A DNA stretch of 64,000 nucleotides from Vibrio plantisponsor (GCF_013041605.1 NZ_JABEQC010000013.1:59771-123770); one strand, 5' to 3'; positions 42,055-51,739 are shown, counted from the first letter of the stretch. A program made the numbers and translations. Notes: generated by a model not told the origin, from the sequence alone.

Positions 42055-43473
42055 CTAAAATTCAAAAAACTGCTGAGCATTACGATAACAAACGTTTTGC
42101 ACGGTAAACTGAAGAAGCTCCCAATCGTCGGGGATATCACCTTGCAAAACCCAAGTGCTTAGCTGATTACAAAAAATGCGTCGAAAATATTCGTGGCGGC
42201 TTAAAGACAATATGTTTCTTGAATCCGTTGTCATGCCAATAAAACGCCCTAGTAGCCCCAAATTTTTTAATGTTGTTAGTTGCTGTTCGATCCCTTGTTT
42301 GTGATCGTTAAACCACCAAGCAGGTCCAAACTGGACTTTTCCACCAGCCGAATCACTGTCCTGAAAGGCACCGCACAACGCGATTAGCGCAGAGTTTTCA
42401 CTAGGGTTAAGATTAAACAGCACCATTTTGGGTAGTTGATGACTAACGTCTAACTCATTAAGCAGCAGACCTAAGTTTTTTATTTTTGGAAGGTCTGACA
42501 TTGCGCTGAACCCCGTACCCGCCCCAACTTCCATCTTTCTACGAGCATTAATGTTTGGTGTGACACCAATGTGGAGTTGAAGAGTCCAATCCAGTTGATG
42601 GCATAACTTGCCAAACTCAACAAAAAAGTAGCATTTTAATTTTCGTACTTGCTGACTATTCAATTCATGACCGGTGAGCACTTGCAAAAAAATATTTTCA
42701 GCTTCGTGTTTTAACGGCAACTCGAAGTCAACCTCTGTTAGTCCTAAATCAGCTAAACGACAACCGTGAGAATCGAAGTACACCATTCGTTCTTTAACAA
42801 GAGCGATATACTCAGTCAATGTTGTGATTAAGTTGTTTTGTAATTTGCTGAGATTCAACAACATCAGACAAAACGATTGAATGTCATTAAAATCAAATAG
42901 TTCATCAGCTCGAAACGTAGGTAAAACCTTCGCGTTGATTTTTTCTGAATCGTATTCCGTTGCCAAAAGTGCGTGATACTTTAGGTCTTCAAATGGAGAA
43001 TTTGTTGTGCACAGTACTTTAACGTCGAGTTGCTCTATGATTTTCCTATACGGCAAGTCATTTTCTTGAATGTATTGAATACTTTTAAACCAAATGTCTT
43101 GTGCTGTCTTTTCACTTACGATTTCATCAATATTAAAAAATCGACTTAATTCTAAGTGAGACCAATGATGTAATGGATTGCCGACTAAGTAGGGCATGGT
43201 TTCGCACCACTTAATAAACTTCTCATAGTCACTTGCACTACCAGTAATAAAGCTTTCTTCTATTCCATTTGACCTCATCGCACGCCAGTAATAATGGTCA
43301 TGTTTCAACCAACACTCATAAAGATTGTTAACTTTGCAGTCTTCATACAATAACTGCGCGTCTAGATGATTATGAAAATCAACGATTGGAATAGATTTGG
43401 CGACGTGATGATAGAGTTTTTCTGCTAACGGGTTAGTTAATAGAAAATCATCATGAATATATGATTTGTTCAT
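42055..43473 (-). CDS. uxaC: Uronate isomerase
   Basis: 472 residues, usual for UxaC (470 in E. coli). It interconverts glucuronate and fructuronate, or galacturonate and tagaturonate. The amidohydrolase-type barrel carries VDFHNHLDAQLL (metal His pair, near residue 33), LQLHIGVTPNINARR and MTTDSRNILSLSRHEYFRR near the end. It shows that the operon delivers saturated uronic acids as well as lyase products. It is preceded by a strong hairpin after the symporter gene. Confidence 0.92.
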   Translation of the reverse strand: MNKSYIHDDFLLTNPLAEKLYHHVAKSIPIVDFHNHLDAQLLYEDCKVNNLYECWLKHDHYYWRAMRSNGIEESFITGSASDYEKFIKWCETMPYLVGNPLHHWSHLELSRFFNIDEIVSEKTAQDIWFKSIQYIQENDLPYRKIIEQLDVKVLCTTNSPFEDLKYHALLATEYDSEKINAKVLPTFRADELFDFNDIQSFCLMLLNLSKLQNNLITTLTEYIALVKERMVYFDSHGCRLADLGLTEVDFELPLKHEAENIFLQVLTGHELNSQQVRKLKCYFFVEFGKLCHQLDWTLQLHIGVTPNINARRKMEVGAGTGFSAMSDLPKIKNLGLLLNELDVSHQLPKMVLFNLNPSENSALIALCGAFQDSDSAGGKVQFGPAWWFNDHKQGIEQQLTTLKNLGLLGRFIGMTTDSRNILSLSRHEYFRRIFCNQLSTWVLQGDIPDDWELLQFTVQNVCYRNAQQFFEF

Positions 43474-43490
43474 AATTCACCTATTCTTAA

Positions 43491-43516
43491 GCAGAGCCTA
43501 ATTGAATAGGCTCTGC
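43491..43516 (-). terminator. Hairpin between symporter and uxaC
   Basis: GCAGAGCCTA and TAGGCTCTGC make a 10-bp perfect stem with a 6-base loop in the 54-base gap. It is followed on the minus strand by only TTAAG, so it is more likely a partial terminator or RNA-stability element that raises symporter over enzyme expression. Confidence 0.55.
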
Positions 43517-43527
43517 ATTTATTACGA

Positions 43528-45300
43528 TTAACTATTAACTTGACGCGATTGTGCTATCTCTTCAGTAGGCCTTGCACTCTTAAGCAATAAGCCACCAACA
43601 GTTACAATGACCAAACCACAGAAGACAAATGCCATACGTCCCCAGAACGGATTCGGAATTAAGACCATTGCGGATACCGCAGCACCGAAGATTAAAATCA
43701 ATTTACCTAGCATATGACGTTGTTGACGATCCATCTCATCCTGACCAGCTTCTTCAATGACAGGAGTCTCAACGTCATTCCAGAATGCTTTGATTTCTTC
43801 AGCTCTTTCCTTCGCAGGCTCTTTGTAGAATTTCGTTGTTAAGCAGAAGAAACCACCAGTAATGAATAAATGCCCGATGATGCCAGCCATTACTCTCATG
43901 TCAGCAGCTTCACGCCCCGTAAAGCCATTTTCTAAGCCAAGCCAGTTTGCAATTACTTCTGGAGTAATAACAAAGCTTACAACATAAGAAACAACCATGC
44001 CGACAACTAGCGTCGCCCACGCTGCCCAGTCAGGTGTCTTACGGATAAAAACACCAAAGAACAACGGTACCAAAATTGGCATTTGAAGAAGAGTACTCAC
44101 GTACATCATTGCATCAAACAAACTTAAACCGCGTAGTGAGTTAATAAACAGTGCAACCATAATGATTAACACACCAAATACTAACGTTACTACTTGGCTA
44201 ACTTTCAATAGTTTTTGGTCGGAAGCTTTTTTGTCTACAAAAATAGAATAGAAGTTGCGTACAAATACACCTGCATTTCTATTTAAGCCTGAATCCATAG
44301 AAGACATTGTCGCCGCAAACACAGCAGACATTAAAAGGCCTACCATACCTGCTGGCATTACTCTTTCAACAAACACCAAATAAACTGCATCTGCTGCTTT
44401 TTTACCTAATTCAGCAGAGTGAGCCATTGCCGCGTCAGGATATAGAATAGCTGTAGCCCATGGAGGCATGAACCAAATAGCAGGTCCTATTAGCATAAGA
44501 ACAAAAGCTAACAACGCTGCTTTACGCGCATTCTCTGAGTCTTTAGCAGTTAAGAAGCGATATGAGTCATTCATGTTATTGATATTCTGTAACTGCTTGA
44601 CAAACATGAATATAAACCAACTGATAAACAGCAATGGGTAGTTCATGTTTGGTCCCATAATAGAATCAACAGGGAACTGTTCTATCAAGTTACTCGGACC
44701 ACCCACTTTTACAATTGCAGCGACAGCACATACGACAGTTACAGACATAATAACCACCATTTGCACGAAGTCCGAAGCTACCACGCCCCACGCACCGCCA
44801 ATCAATGAAATAAAGAGAACAGCGGCACCTGTAATTACAATTGTTGTACCAATATCGACTTTAAAAACGGCACTTACAAACAATGCCAGACCGTTTAACC
44901 AGATACCCGTGTAGACAATGCTCGTTGGCATTGTTGCCCAAGTAAATACTTGTTCATTGGTGGCACCAAAGCGGCGGCGAACCCCCTCAATTGGAGTAAT
45001 CGTACGCATCTGGCGAAAACGGTACGAGAAAAACAACCATGACAGTAAAAAGCCAAACGCGTTAGCCATAAAAACAACCATGATTGGGAAGCCATCAGTA
45101 AATGCCTTACCAGCGGCTCCCGTAAAAGTCCACGCACTGAACTGTGTCATAAACGCTGTAGAGCCAACCATCCACCACAACATTTTACCGCCGCCCCGAA
45201 AATAGTCGCTCGTTGAACGTCCAGCAAATCTTTTAAATATAACGCCTATTGCTACCATAAAAACGAAGTAGACGAATACTACAAGTATGTCTATATTCAT
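43528..45300 (-). CDS. SLC5-family sodium:solute symporter (probable uronate oligosaccharide carrier)
   Basis: 590 residues with about 13-14 membrane helices. Sodium-symporter marks are visible: RSTSDYFRGGGKMLWWMVGSTA near residue 28, the helices around FTWATMPTSIVY, and MSAVFAATMSSMDSGLNRNAGVFVRNF, the SLC5 sodium-site region. The 90-residue C-terminal extension with EEIKAFWNDVETP is seen in other marine bacterial uronate-operon symporters. It is first in the operon with uxaC and two lyases, so it likely imports mono- or oligouronates. Good GGGAG before the ATG. A perfect CRP site lies 143 bases upstream. Confidence 0.87.
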   Translation of the reverse strand: MNIDILVVFVYFVFMVAIGVIFKRFAGRSTSDYFRGGGKMLWWMVGSTAFMTQFSAWTFTGAAGKAFTDGFPIMVVFMANAFGFLLSWLFFSYRFRQMRTITPIEGVRRRFGATNEQVFTWATMPTSIVYTGIWLNGLALFVSAVFKVDIGTTIVITGAAVLFISLIGGAWGVVASDFVQMVVIMSVTVVCAVAAIVKVGGPSNLIEQFPVDSIMGPNMNYPLLFISWFIFMFVKQLQNINNMNDSYRFLTAKDSENARKAALLAFVLMLIGPAIWFMPPWATAILYPDAAMAHSAELGKKAADAVYLVFVERVMPAGMVGLLMSAVFAATMSSMDSGLNRNAGVFVRNFYSIFVDKKASDQKLLKVSQVVTLVFGVLIIMVALFINSLRGLSLFDAMMYVSTLLQMPILVPLFFGVFIRKTPDWAAWATLVVGMVVSYVVSFVITPEVIANWLGLENGFTGREAADMRVMAGIIGHLFITGGFFCLTTKFYKEPAKERAEEIKAFWNDVETPVIEEAGQDEMDRQQRHMLGKLILIFGAAVSAMVLIPNPFWGRMAFVFCGLVIVTVGGLLLKSARPTEEIAQSRQVNS

Positions 45301-45310
45301 TTTGTACTCC

Positions 45311-45329
45311 CATTAAAATTTGTTTTATT
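45311..45329 (-). promoter_or_regulatory. Weak KdgR-box match before the symporter gene
   Basis: CATTAAAATTTGTTTTATT fits 15 of 19 positions of the KdgR consensus AATRAAAYRNYRTTTYATT, 11 bases before the ATG. In such an AT-rich leader this could occur by chance. Confidence 0.3.
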
Positions 45330-45442
45330 CTTAGAAATAAAAATGTGCTTATAAATTTTTCTGTAATTAAATAAAATAGAACTCTTTCACCCGTTAATTT
45401 TCTAATTTTATTTAAAGATATAATTGGCAAGTTTTCATTCAA

Positions 45443-45458
45443 TGTGACCATCATCACA
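45443..45458. promoter_or_regulatory. CRP site upstream of the symporter-uxaC-lyase operon
   Basis: TGTGACCATCATCACA matches all ten defined bases of the CRP consensus TGTGA-N6-TCACA. It lies 143 bases before the symporter ATG, as expected for cAMP-CRP activation of a sugar-acid operon. Confidence 0.75.
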
Positions 45459-45532
45459 CAGGTCGTTTATTTATGTGACATTAGCAACACTTTGTACAAT
45501 ATAAAACCGAATGATAAACACTGGGCAGCCAA

Positions 45533-46723
45533 TTAAAATAGCAAATTAATTATTTTTTCTTCATTCTCTTTAGATTGCTTTAATTCAGACAGTGCTTTAT
45601 CGAAGATCTCATCGTCATAAGCTCTTTCTGCATATAACATATTTTCGTAAGCAATATCTTTTTTCATTCCTTTCAATTCTTTATACGGCCATTCAGTAGG
45701 GGTAACAACATATTTGGCGATATATTTATATCCATTATTTAAACTATGTTTGTCTACTTCGTAATTCCAAACATCAACACCAACTAGTTCACCATAATGT
45801 CCCAGCAAATTATATGCTTCTAGATTGAAGTTGGAGTAATGCCAAGGTTGTGTACGTTCAAGCTCAGCATGTTGTTGCCCTTCGGTATTGAAATGTCCAC
45901 CGATCCGGCGCATCTGTGTCACTCTTAATCTCTTTTTCGCGAGATCTGGTTGCTTAGTGAAAATAGAAAAAGCAACCACTTGAGCATCAAACCATGTGCC
46001 GTGGTTGTTATGCCAGTTATCTTCCTCAAACCCGTTGTTACTGCTAATTAACCAATCATTAAATTGTTTAAACCAAGAGACGATTTGCGCGTAATCTTGC
46101 TCCGATAAGCTCGGTTTAATGAGTTCAACACTGTCAACAACACCAATGAGTAATCGGCTATCAATGATTCCGATGCCACGACCATCAACAATGCCAGGGA
46201 TTGCCTGAGCATAATTCATGTTCGGATTCATGCGAGTATCGGGATCAATAAGCCAAGCCTTCAGTTGTTCGACCGCTTTATTTGCATATTCTTCATTTTC
46301 CGTAAAGTAATACGCTAGACCTAATATTTTCACATCGTTAGCAAATGAGATAAGTCTCTGCTTATCAGTTGCTGACGTTTTAGTATCCATATTATATTGA
46401 CCGTCTTTTCTTATATACGGCAATCCATCTTTTGTGTCTGGATTCGGCCACCAGTAAGGACCAAAACTGTAATAATCATGCTTATCACCACTTGCGGGTA
46501 ATAATGTTTTATTTACAACCGGATCAATAGTATTAGATAGCGCTTTATCTGCTTTAGATATCAAATTTTTATATGAAGAATTCACATCCACAAGATGATT
46601 TTTATTTTTTTCTAATGCAGTCAAATCATAACTTATAGGAGATACTTTAATATTTAACTCTGCGGCATTAACTCCAAGAGCCATTAATATAGAGACCGAT
46701 AAAATCACATTCTTAAGTTTCAT
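45533..46723 (-). CDS. Periplasmic alginate-lyase-fold protein (PF05426; PL38-like)
   Basis: 396 residues from the ATG at 46723 with AAGGAT upstream. Residues 1-20 form a Sec signal peptide (ending GVNAAE). The toroid of alginate_lyase proteins is shown by YYSFGPYWWPNPDTKDGLPYIRKDGQYN near residue 75, the NWHNNHGTWFDAQVVAFSIF block (catalytic His), and QQHAELERTQPWHYSNFNLEAYN with the catalytic Tyr region. Size and motifs recall PL38 proteins, some of which cut glucuronan or mannuronan; the exact substrate is uncertain. It would act in the periplasm before uptake by the adjacent symporter. Confidence 0.78.
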   Translation of the reverse strand: MKLKNVILSVSILMALGVNAAELNIKVSPISYDLTALEKNKNHLVDVNSSYKNLISKADKALSNTIDPVVNKTLLPASGDKHDYYSFGPYWWPNPDTKDGLPYIRKDGQYNMDTKTSATDKQRLISFANDVKILGLAYYFTENEEYANKAVEQLKAWLIDPDTRMNPNMNYAQAIPGIVDGRGIGIIDSRLLIGVVDSVELIKPSLSEQDYAQIVSWFKQFNDWLISSNNGFEEDNWHNNHGTWFDAQVVAFSIFTKQPDLAKKRLRVTQMRRIGGHFNTEGQQHAELERTQPWHYSNFNLEAYNLLGHYGELVGVDVWNYEVDKHSLNNGYKYIAKYVVTPTEWPYKELKGMKKDIAYENMLYAERAYDDEIFDKALSELKQSKENEEKIINLLF

Positions 46724-47161
46724 AATTATCCTTTCACAAAATAGACCATTCAAATAGTTTCTAATATTTAATTTAAATATAATTTCACAACACTTTTAAA
46801 CTTATCGGTTTATTTGTTCGCTTCAAAAAACAGTAAAGCGTGATGTAGATAACACAAGCCAACCTAAAACGTGACATTGCACACAAAAAAATAAAAGGGT
46901 TATCTCTGCTTAAACTATCTTCAGACTTTATGAATTGAGGGAAATGTAAGCACTCGTTCGCAGATCATCGATGCTGACTGGCTTCGGCTTTTCTCACCAG
47001 CAGCCGCATATTTAACAACATAAGCATAGTTAAAAGATACTGATCGTCGTCTCGTGACTATTCAGCTAAATACCACTATCCCTAACAGAAAGACAGTTGG
47101 GTAATATCACACGTTCATTTCTGATTCGAAACGGTTGCTTAAGCCCTCTCACACTTTGTCT
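46724..47161. other. Intergenic region upstream of the alginate-lyase-fold gene
   Basis: About 440 bases, no gene seen. It contains the promoter region of the gene at 45533-46723 with one CRP-like site (46870-46885), and the 3' flank of the exonuclease gene. Confidence 0.5.
46870..46885. promoter_or_regulatory. CRP-like site upstream of the alginate-lyase-fold gene
   Basis: On the minus strand TGTGTGCAATGTCACG matches 8 of 10 positions of TGTGA-N6-TCACA, 147 bases before the ATG, a distance similar to the perfect site of the neighbouring operon. Confidence 0.4.
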
Positions 47162-47878
47162 CTAAGACTGAATTTTCTTAAGGTTCATTCCCTTAATATG
47201 TTCCAACTTGAGTTTCTTGATCTGTACTAAGAATAGTTCAGCACACGCTAAAGCATCGCTCGCCGCAGAGTGCTCTAAGTAATTTGGGAGTTTGTAATGG
47301 CTGCGCATGTCACTAAGCTGGTAGCTTTTATGAGAACCCGTTTTACCAGCGTAGCTGAAACGCTTTTCGACATGAATGGTATCTATGAAATGCGCAGGGA
47401 ACGCATTTAGCTGATAGTGATGACCCAAAAATGTTTCAATAAAGCTTCTTTCAATATTGCAACTGTGGGCCAATATGACTTTACCTTTGGCCCGTTCTAA
47501 TAATCGCTCAATACCCTGCTGGATAGAAACACCATCAGCCAAAGCTTTTGGTGTTAGTCCATTAATTTCAGCAGATTCGGCGTTTACGTACTCACCATTA
47601 TTAATCAGCAACTCCTCAGAACTGAAAAGGTCAATTTGCTCTAAGTTGAACTCAACCATACCAATCGATAGAACCTTGTCCTTGTGAGCATTTAATCCTG
47701 AGGTTTCGAAGTCGAGCGCCAAATACTCTAGCTTGTCTAATGGTGTGTTTAAATCCGTTAAAGGCTGTGAGAGATACTCTTTTACAGCCGTCGGCCATTT
47801 ATCATTAAACTCTATTGTTTTTCTTAACTGTTCTGCCGCCGAATGACATTCAGTCCCTTTAAACATACGACGAATCAT
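47162..47878 (-). CDS. DnaQ-like 3'-5' exonuclease
   Basis: 238 residues. The DEDDh motifs are present: LDFETSGLNAHKDKVLSIG (Asp and Glu of Exo I, near residue 53), LAHSCNIERSFIE (Exo II, with S in place of the usual N-x3-D spacing) and HSAASDALACAEL (Exo III, with H and D). It resembles the stand-alone epsilon-like exonucleases that in Vibrio and relatives are encoded beside a cNMP/CBS/DUF294 protein, as here (4-base gap). Its biological role is not known. Confidence 0.85.
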   Translation of the reverse strand: MIRRMFKGTECHSAAEQLRKTIEFNDKWPTAVKEYLSQPLTDLNTPLDKLEYLALDFETSGLNAHKDKVLSIGMVEFNLEQIDLFSSEELLINNGEYVNAESAEINGLTPKALADGVSIQQGIERLLERAKGKVILAHSCNIERSFIETFLGHHYQLNAFPAHFIDTIHVEKRFSYAGKTGSHKSYQLSDMRSHYKLPNYLEHSAASDALACAELFLVQIKKLKLEHIKGMNLKKIQS

Positions 47879-47882
47879 ACTA

Positions 47883-49754
47883 CTACCCCACTAGGAACTT
47901 CAGTTTAGCCACATCCTGTAATTCACTGATAATTTTGAACGCATCTTTTAAATGCTTTCTTTCAAAACTGCTAAACTCATCCGGTGAAATATTGTTGTTG
48001 GGTACACGATTAGACAAAATTGCATTTAGCTGATGGCGAAAACGCACCTGTATTAAGAATCTATATGCTCCAATAATGTTCTGGCAACTGTCTTCAGACA
48101 AGGTTCCATGTTCAGCAGCATAGCGAAAACGTTCTTCTGTTCCTGTCAATGAACCACCAGCAGATAAGCTGAAAATTCGAGCTAAATCGATAATCAGGTT
48201 GAGCGCATATTTTTTAATATTCAGGGTGTTTGTGTTTTCACCACCTTTTTCCAAAACTAAACTATTAAAAATACTCAAAGGTGGCTGAGTTTCAATTGCA
48301 TCACGCACTAAAGCTGGAATGAACCTTCCGCTCTTTTGAATGCAGTCGTGCAGATGCCGTTGAATTTGTTCTACATAATCTCGATTGCCATATATAGAAC
48401 GAACTTCTAGAAACACACTAATGCTCAGTAGCTTGCTGTATTCTGGACTTGAAACCCACTTGCTGTAGTAGTCTTTCCAAACCGAGATTGGTTGACACCA
48501 CTTAGGCGTTGCTGCCATGTATTTACCATCGCAAAGTGGATATCCACACGCAGCCAGACCATTACAAACCTTCATCGCTAAATGCATAAAATACGCTTTT
48601 TGTTCATCGCTCACATCGTCAGAGAGAACCAAAGCGCTGTCTTGATCTGAAAGCATATGTACTTCATTACGAGCATGTGAGCCCGCCACTATCCAAGCAT
48701 AATCACATGGCGGAGGACCAAGCAGGTCTTCACTTAATTGTATAATTCTACGAGTGAATGCATCCATAATCGTCGACATCACACGACCTTGGATCTCAGC
48801 ACTCACACCACTCTCAACTAATGCTTGGAAAATGGTTTCACGTTCTTCTTTCAAAGCCGCTAGGGCGCTAATAGAGCTCGTGTATTTAATCTTCTGAATC
48901 AGAAATAGTGATTGCGTTCGGTGGTTATGGACAAGATGCGTTGTCGTAAGTAATCCCACTACCTTCCTATCATTCACTACTGGTAGACAACGTATGTTGT
49001 ATTGCAGCATCAATGAGATGGCTTCAATCACTTTTGAGCTGCTTTCAACCAGCACAGGATTAGGGGTCATCACCATTGATATAGGCATGCCAGTATCAAT
49101 ACCGGCCGCGACGACCGAACGAGTCATATCTCGGTCAGTCACCAAACCCGCTATTTCGTTGTTTTTCATCACAACAGCACATGAGCTACGCTGCCTACCA
49201 CACATCTCGCGGGCAACATCTTTTATTGAATCATCGACATCAACGATAGAGATGTTTTCACTGGCAATTTCGCCAACTGTTCTGAAAAATAGTCCCTTAT
49301 CCTCTTTGCGAGCTACCTGATTAATTGCTGAGCTCAACCGAATATTAGCTTTAGCTGCAAAATAATCTTCAAATTCAGGGTGGCTTTCACACACATCTTT
49401 CAGAACTTTGTGCGGAATAAGATAGAGCAATGAATCTTCAATGGCTTCTGCTTGATAGCCGTCTTCAGAGTGCGCTAGTGGTTGAAGGAATGTGAAACCA
49501 AACTGGTCTTCTTCACCCAAACGCGCTCGTAGCTCGCCTAGTGGTGTTCTTTGTTCGATTGCGCCTGTTCTAATAATGTAGAGATAACGTTGCTCACACA
49601 AAGCACTGAAACCAATTACTTCTCCTTCAACCAAGTACTTAATTTTGATGGAGTTTGCGATTGTCTCAACAACAGAGGATGGTAACCGGTCAAAAGGGTC
49701 TATCTTGACCAAAAAGCTTTGAATGTTCGGAGTAATTGAAGTACCCATATTCAC
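47883..49754 (-). CDS. cNMP-binding, CBS-pair and DUF294 nucleotidyltransferase-like protein
   Basis: 623 residues with four parts. An N-terminal cyclic-nucleotide-binding-like domain spans about 15-135 (GEVIGFSALCEQRYLYIIRTGAIEQ). A CBS pair spans about 165-285 (VVMKNNEIAGLVTDRDMTRSVVA and CLPVVNDRKVVGLLTTTHLVH). A nucleotidyltransferase-like DUF294 domain has GSHARNEVHMLSDQDSALVL near residue 355, matching the GS-x-R-x-E-x-x-x-x-S-D-x-D motif. A DUF294_C helical domain ends the protein. It is a soluble signalling protein of unknown output. It is co-transcribed with the exonuclease. Confidence 0.88.
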   Translation of the reverse strand: MNMGTSITPNIQSFLVKIDPFDRLPSSVVETIANSIKIKYLVEGEVIGFSALCEQRYLYIIRTGAIEQRTPLGELRARLGEEDQFGFTFLQPLAHSEDGYQAEAIEDSLLYLIPHKVLKDVCESHPEFEDYFAAKANIRLSSAINQVARKEDKGLFFRTVGEIASENISIVDVDDSIKDVAREMCGRQRSSCAVVMKNNEIAGLVTDRDMTRSVVAAGIDTGMPISMVMTPNPVLVESSSKVIEAISLMLQYNIRCLPVVNDRKVVGLLTTTHLVHNHRTQSLFLIQKIKYTSSISALAALKEERETIFQALVESGVSAEIQGRVMSTIMDAFTRRIIQLSEDLLGPPPCDYAWIVAGSHARNEVHMLSDQDSALVLSDDVSDEQKAYFMHLAMKVCNGLAACGYPLCDGKYMAATPKWCQPISVWKDYYSKWVSSPEYSKLLSISVFLEVRSIYGNRDYVEQIQRHLHDCIQKSGRFIPALVRDAIETQPPLSIFNSLVLEKGGENTNTLNIKKYALNLIIDLARIFSLSAGGSLTGTEERFRYAAEHGTLSEDSCQNIIGAYRFLIQVRFRHQLNAILSNRVPNNNISPDEFSSFERKHLKDAFKIISELQDVAKLKFLVG

Positions 49755-50322
49755 CTATCTTTACCATTAACTATGAACTAAACAAATCTGTTGTCGCGTC
49801 CGCACAATTATCACAGGAAGCATTTCAGCTTGCTCAACCACAAATCACAATATTAAAACAACGTTTTATTTATTGTGATGATTGTATAGTAACCCACTTC
49901 TACTTTGCCACTAAAATGTATCAATGTTCATTCAACCTTTGTGTCCCTTGGCTATTGGTTTAACAATCACCTACAACAATATGTTTTCAAAGAAAACTGT
50001 TGCGTTAAATTCTATCCACTTAATTTTATTAGTATTTTTTAAAGGATCAATGTTCATATCACATTAATGAAATATCGTTTTGATTTTATTGATGTGTGGG
50101 TGTATTTTTTGTATTATACAGCCAATAGGACATTCTGATGCTAGTGAAAGGCCTAGCATTAAATTCCAATTTGGCATTATTGGTTTAAGTGATGTGAACC
50201 AAATGACTCGCCTAGATAGAGACCAACTTTCGACTCGAGCGAGCGTGTGTCGAAATATCGCTTTGCTGGCGATAAAAAGAACACTGTGATTCCATCAGAA
50301 GCAATTTAAGTAAGGGCAAGCT
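49755..50322. other. Intergenic region between divergent genes, upstream of kdgF
   Basis: About 570 bases, AT-rich. It holds a KdgR-like site at 50066-50085. A 69-codon frame at 50080-50289 has no ribosome-binding site and no recognised content, so I do not call it a gene. Confidence 0.5.
50066..50085 (+). promoter_or_regulatory. KdgR-like site upstream of kdgF
   Basis: AATGAAA is followed by TATCGT and TTTGATT. The left half is perfect for the KdgR box; the right half is TTTGATT instead of TTTYATT and the spacing is one base longer than usual. It lies 238 bases before the kdgF ATG. Confidence 0.35.
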
Positions 50323-50646
50323 ATGTTCGTATACAACAAAGACGTGAAACTCGAAGATTTAGGTAATGGCATTTCTCGCAAAATTCTCGCATACAGCGAA
50401 AACATCATGAGCGTTGAAGTTTACTTCGAAAAAGGTGCTGTTGGTACTCTACACAACCACCCACACGAGCAGTTAACTTACGTTCTTTCTGGCGAATTCG
50501 AATTCACTATCGGCGATGAGAAGAAAATCGTAAAAGCTGGTGACGCACTGTACAAAGAGCCAAACGTCATGCATGGCTGTGTATGTTTAGAAAAAGGCGT
50601 TTTACTCGATAACTTCACGCCAATGCGTAAAGACTTCATCGCTTAA
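50323..50646 (+). CDS. kdgF: Cupin protein KdgF (unsaturated uronate linearisation)
   Basis: 107 residues, a small single-domain cupin. GTLHNHPHEQLTYVLSGEFEF (residues 46-66) gives the metal-binding His, His, Glu or Gln set, and EPNVMHGCVCLE (near 86) the last His. KdgF speeds opening of the 4,5-unsaturated monouronate released by pectate and alginate lyases to the linear keto-uronate. Strong terminator downstream, and the PaeX-like gene follows as a separate unit. Confidence 0.92.
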   Translation: MFVYNKDVKLEDLGNGISRKILAYSENIMSVEVYFEKGAVGTLHNHPHEQLTYVLSGEFEFTIGDEKKIVKAGDALYKEPNVMHGCVCLEKGVLLDNFTPMRKDFIA

Positions 50647-50710
50647 TTTATCAATTTCTTATAACAACTATCTTCATATTCCCGACATACAGGGACCTAT
50701 GGATCTCCTT

Positions 50711-50737
50711 GCCAGTCTAGTAGACTGGCTTTTTTTT
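50711..50737 (+). terminator. Rho-independent terminator of kdgF
   Basis: GCCAGTC and GACTGGC form a stem around TAGTA, followed by eight T residues. Confidence 0.92.
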
Positions 50738-50761
50738 ATCTGAAATTTTGCTGAGGCTAAC

Positions 50762-51667
50762 ATGGAATATCACTCCCACTTCGAATCTCTGTTACAACTA
50801 AACGAAACCTCTGAAGTTTTTCCCCTGTGGCCGTCCACTCAAATTAGTGAGAATGTCACTGCAATAGTCCAGCATCGTGACCTAAACGATCTCACTTCTA
50901 ACCGACTTATATCGGGTGTCTCATGCCCAGAGCTAATGGTTTATACGCCTCAGCAATCAAACGGTATCGGTATTGTTGTTCTACCAGGAGGGAGTTATCA
51001 GAGAATCTCTATTGATAACGAAGGCAGAGATGTTGGTAACTCTCTAACTGCGCTGGGTTTTACTGTTTTCGTATCTACTTATCGCATGCCGGGTGAAGGT
51101 CATAACTTAGGTTCTGAAACTTCTTTAGCAGATGCACAGCGCGCTATCCGTTGGGTACGTGCAAATTTAGATAAGTGGCAGCTTCGCTCTGTTGGTGTTC
51201 TTGGTTTTTCCGCTGGCGGTCACCTAGCAGGTCAATTAGCGACTCGTTTTGCTACCCAATTACAAGAAAATGTTGATGGAATTGATGCCCTATCCGCTAA
51301 GCCAGACTTTTGCGGACTGATGTACCCTGTTGTCACGATGAACGACGAATTCGGACATAAAGGCTCTGCTTATGAGCTGTTGGGTGCACACAAGACCGAA
51401 GAAGAACTCAATCGCTACTCTATTGAAAAATGCGTGCATAGTGACATGCCTGCTTGTTTTCTTGTACACGCTAACGATGATGATTCGGTGCCAGTAGAAA
51501 ATAGCCTACTGCTTTGGCAAGCCTTAAGGGAACATAAAGTCCCTGTAGAAATGCATTTGTTCAACGAAGGGGGGCATGGGTTCGGAATTGAAAAAGTAAA
51601 AGATATGCCTGCCCACCAGTGGCCAACTCTATTTCACAACTGGATTGGCCATGTTTTAAGGTGCTAG
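50762..51667 (+). CDS. Alpha/beta hydrolase, PaeX-like acetyl esterase
   Basis: 301 residues, no signal peptide. The esterase marks are GIVVLPGGSYQRIS (oxyanion region, HGG-type turn replaced by PGG), the nucleophile elbow GFSAGGHLA (near residue 151), the acid in VHANDDDSVP and the histidine in EGGHGFGIE. The same architecture occurs in pectin acetylesterase PaeX of Dickeya, which removes acetyl groups from oligogalacturonides. Location beside kdgF and the tog-pelW genes supports that role, though the neighbouring terminator gives it its own unit. The cytoplasmic location suits imported oligomers. Confidence 0.72.
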   Translation: MEYHSHFESLLQLNETSEVFPLWPSTQISENVTAIVQHRDLNDLTSNRLISGVSCPELMVYTPQQSNGIGIVVLPGGSYQRISIDNEGRDVGNSLTALGFTVFVSTYRMPGEGHNLGSETSLADAQRAIRWVRANLDKWQLRSVGVLGFSAGGHLAGQLATRFATQLQENVDGIDALSAKPDFCGLMYPVVTMNDEFGHKGSAYELLGAHKTEEELNRYSIEKCVHSDMPACFLVHANDDDSVPVENSLLLWQALREHKVPVEMHLFNEGGHGFGIEKVKDMPAHQWPTLFHNWIGHVLRC

Positions 51668-51696
51668 CCATATTCAAACATCAAATTACTAACAAC

Positions 51697-51737
51697 AAAA
51701 TGGCCCCTGATGTTTCTAGTTTTCAGGAGCCATTTTG
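51697..51737. terminator. Bidirectional terminator between esterase and MATE genes
   Basis: AAAATGGC-CCCTGA and TCAGGA-GCCATTTT form a long stem with one mismatch and a 12-base loop between the converging genes. A and T runs flank it on both strands. Confidence 0.75.
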
Positions 51738-51739
51738 GT

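Noticed and set aside
50080..50289. 69-codon plus-strand frame upstream of kdgF
   Set aside because: No ribosome-binding site, composition not protein-like, and it lies in the probable control region of kdgF.
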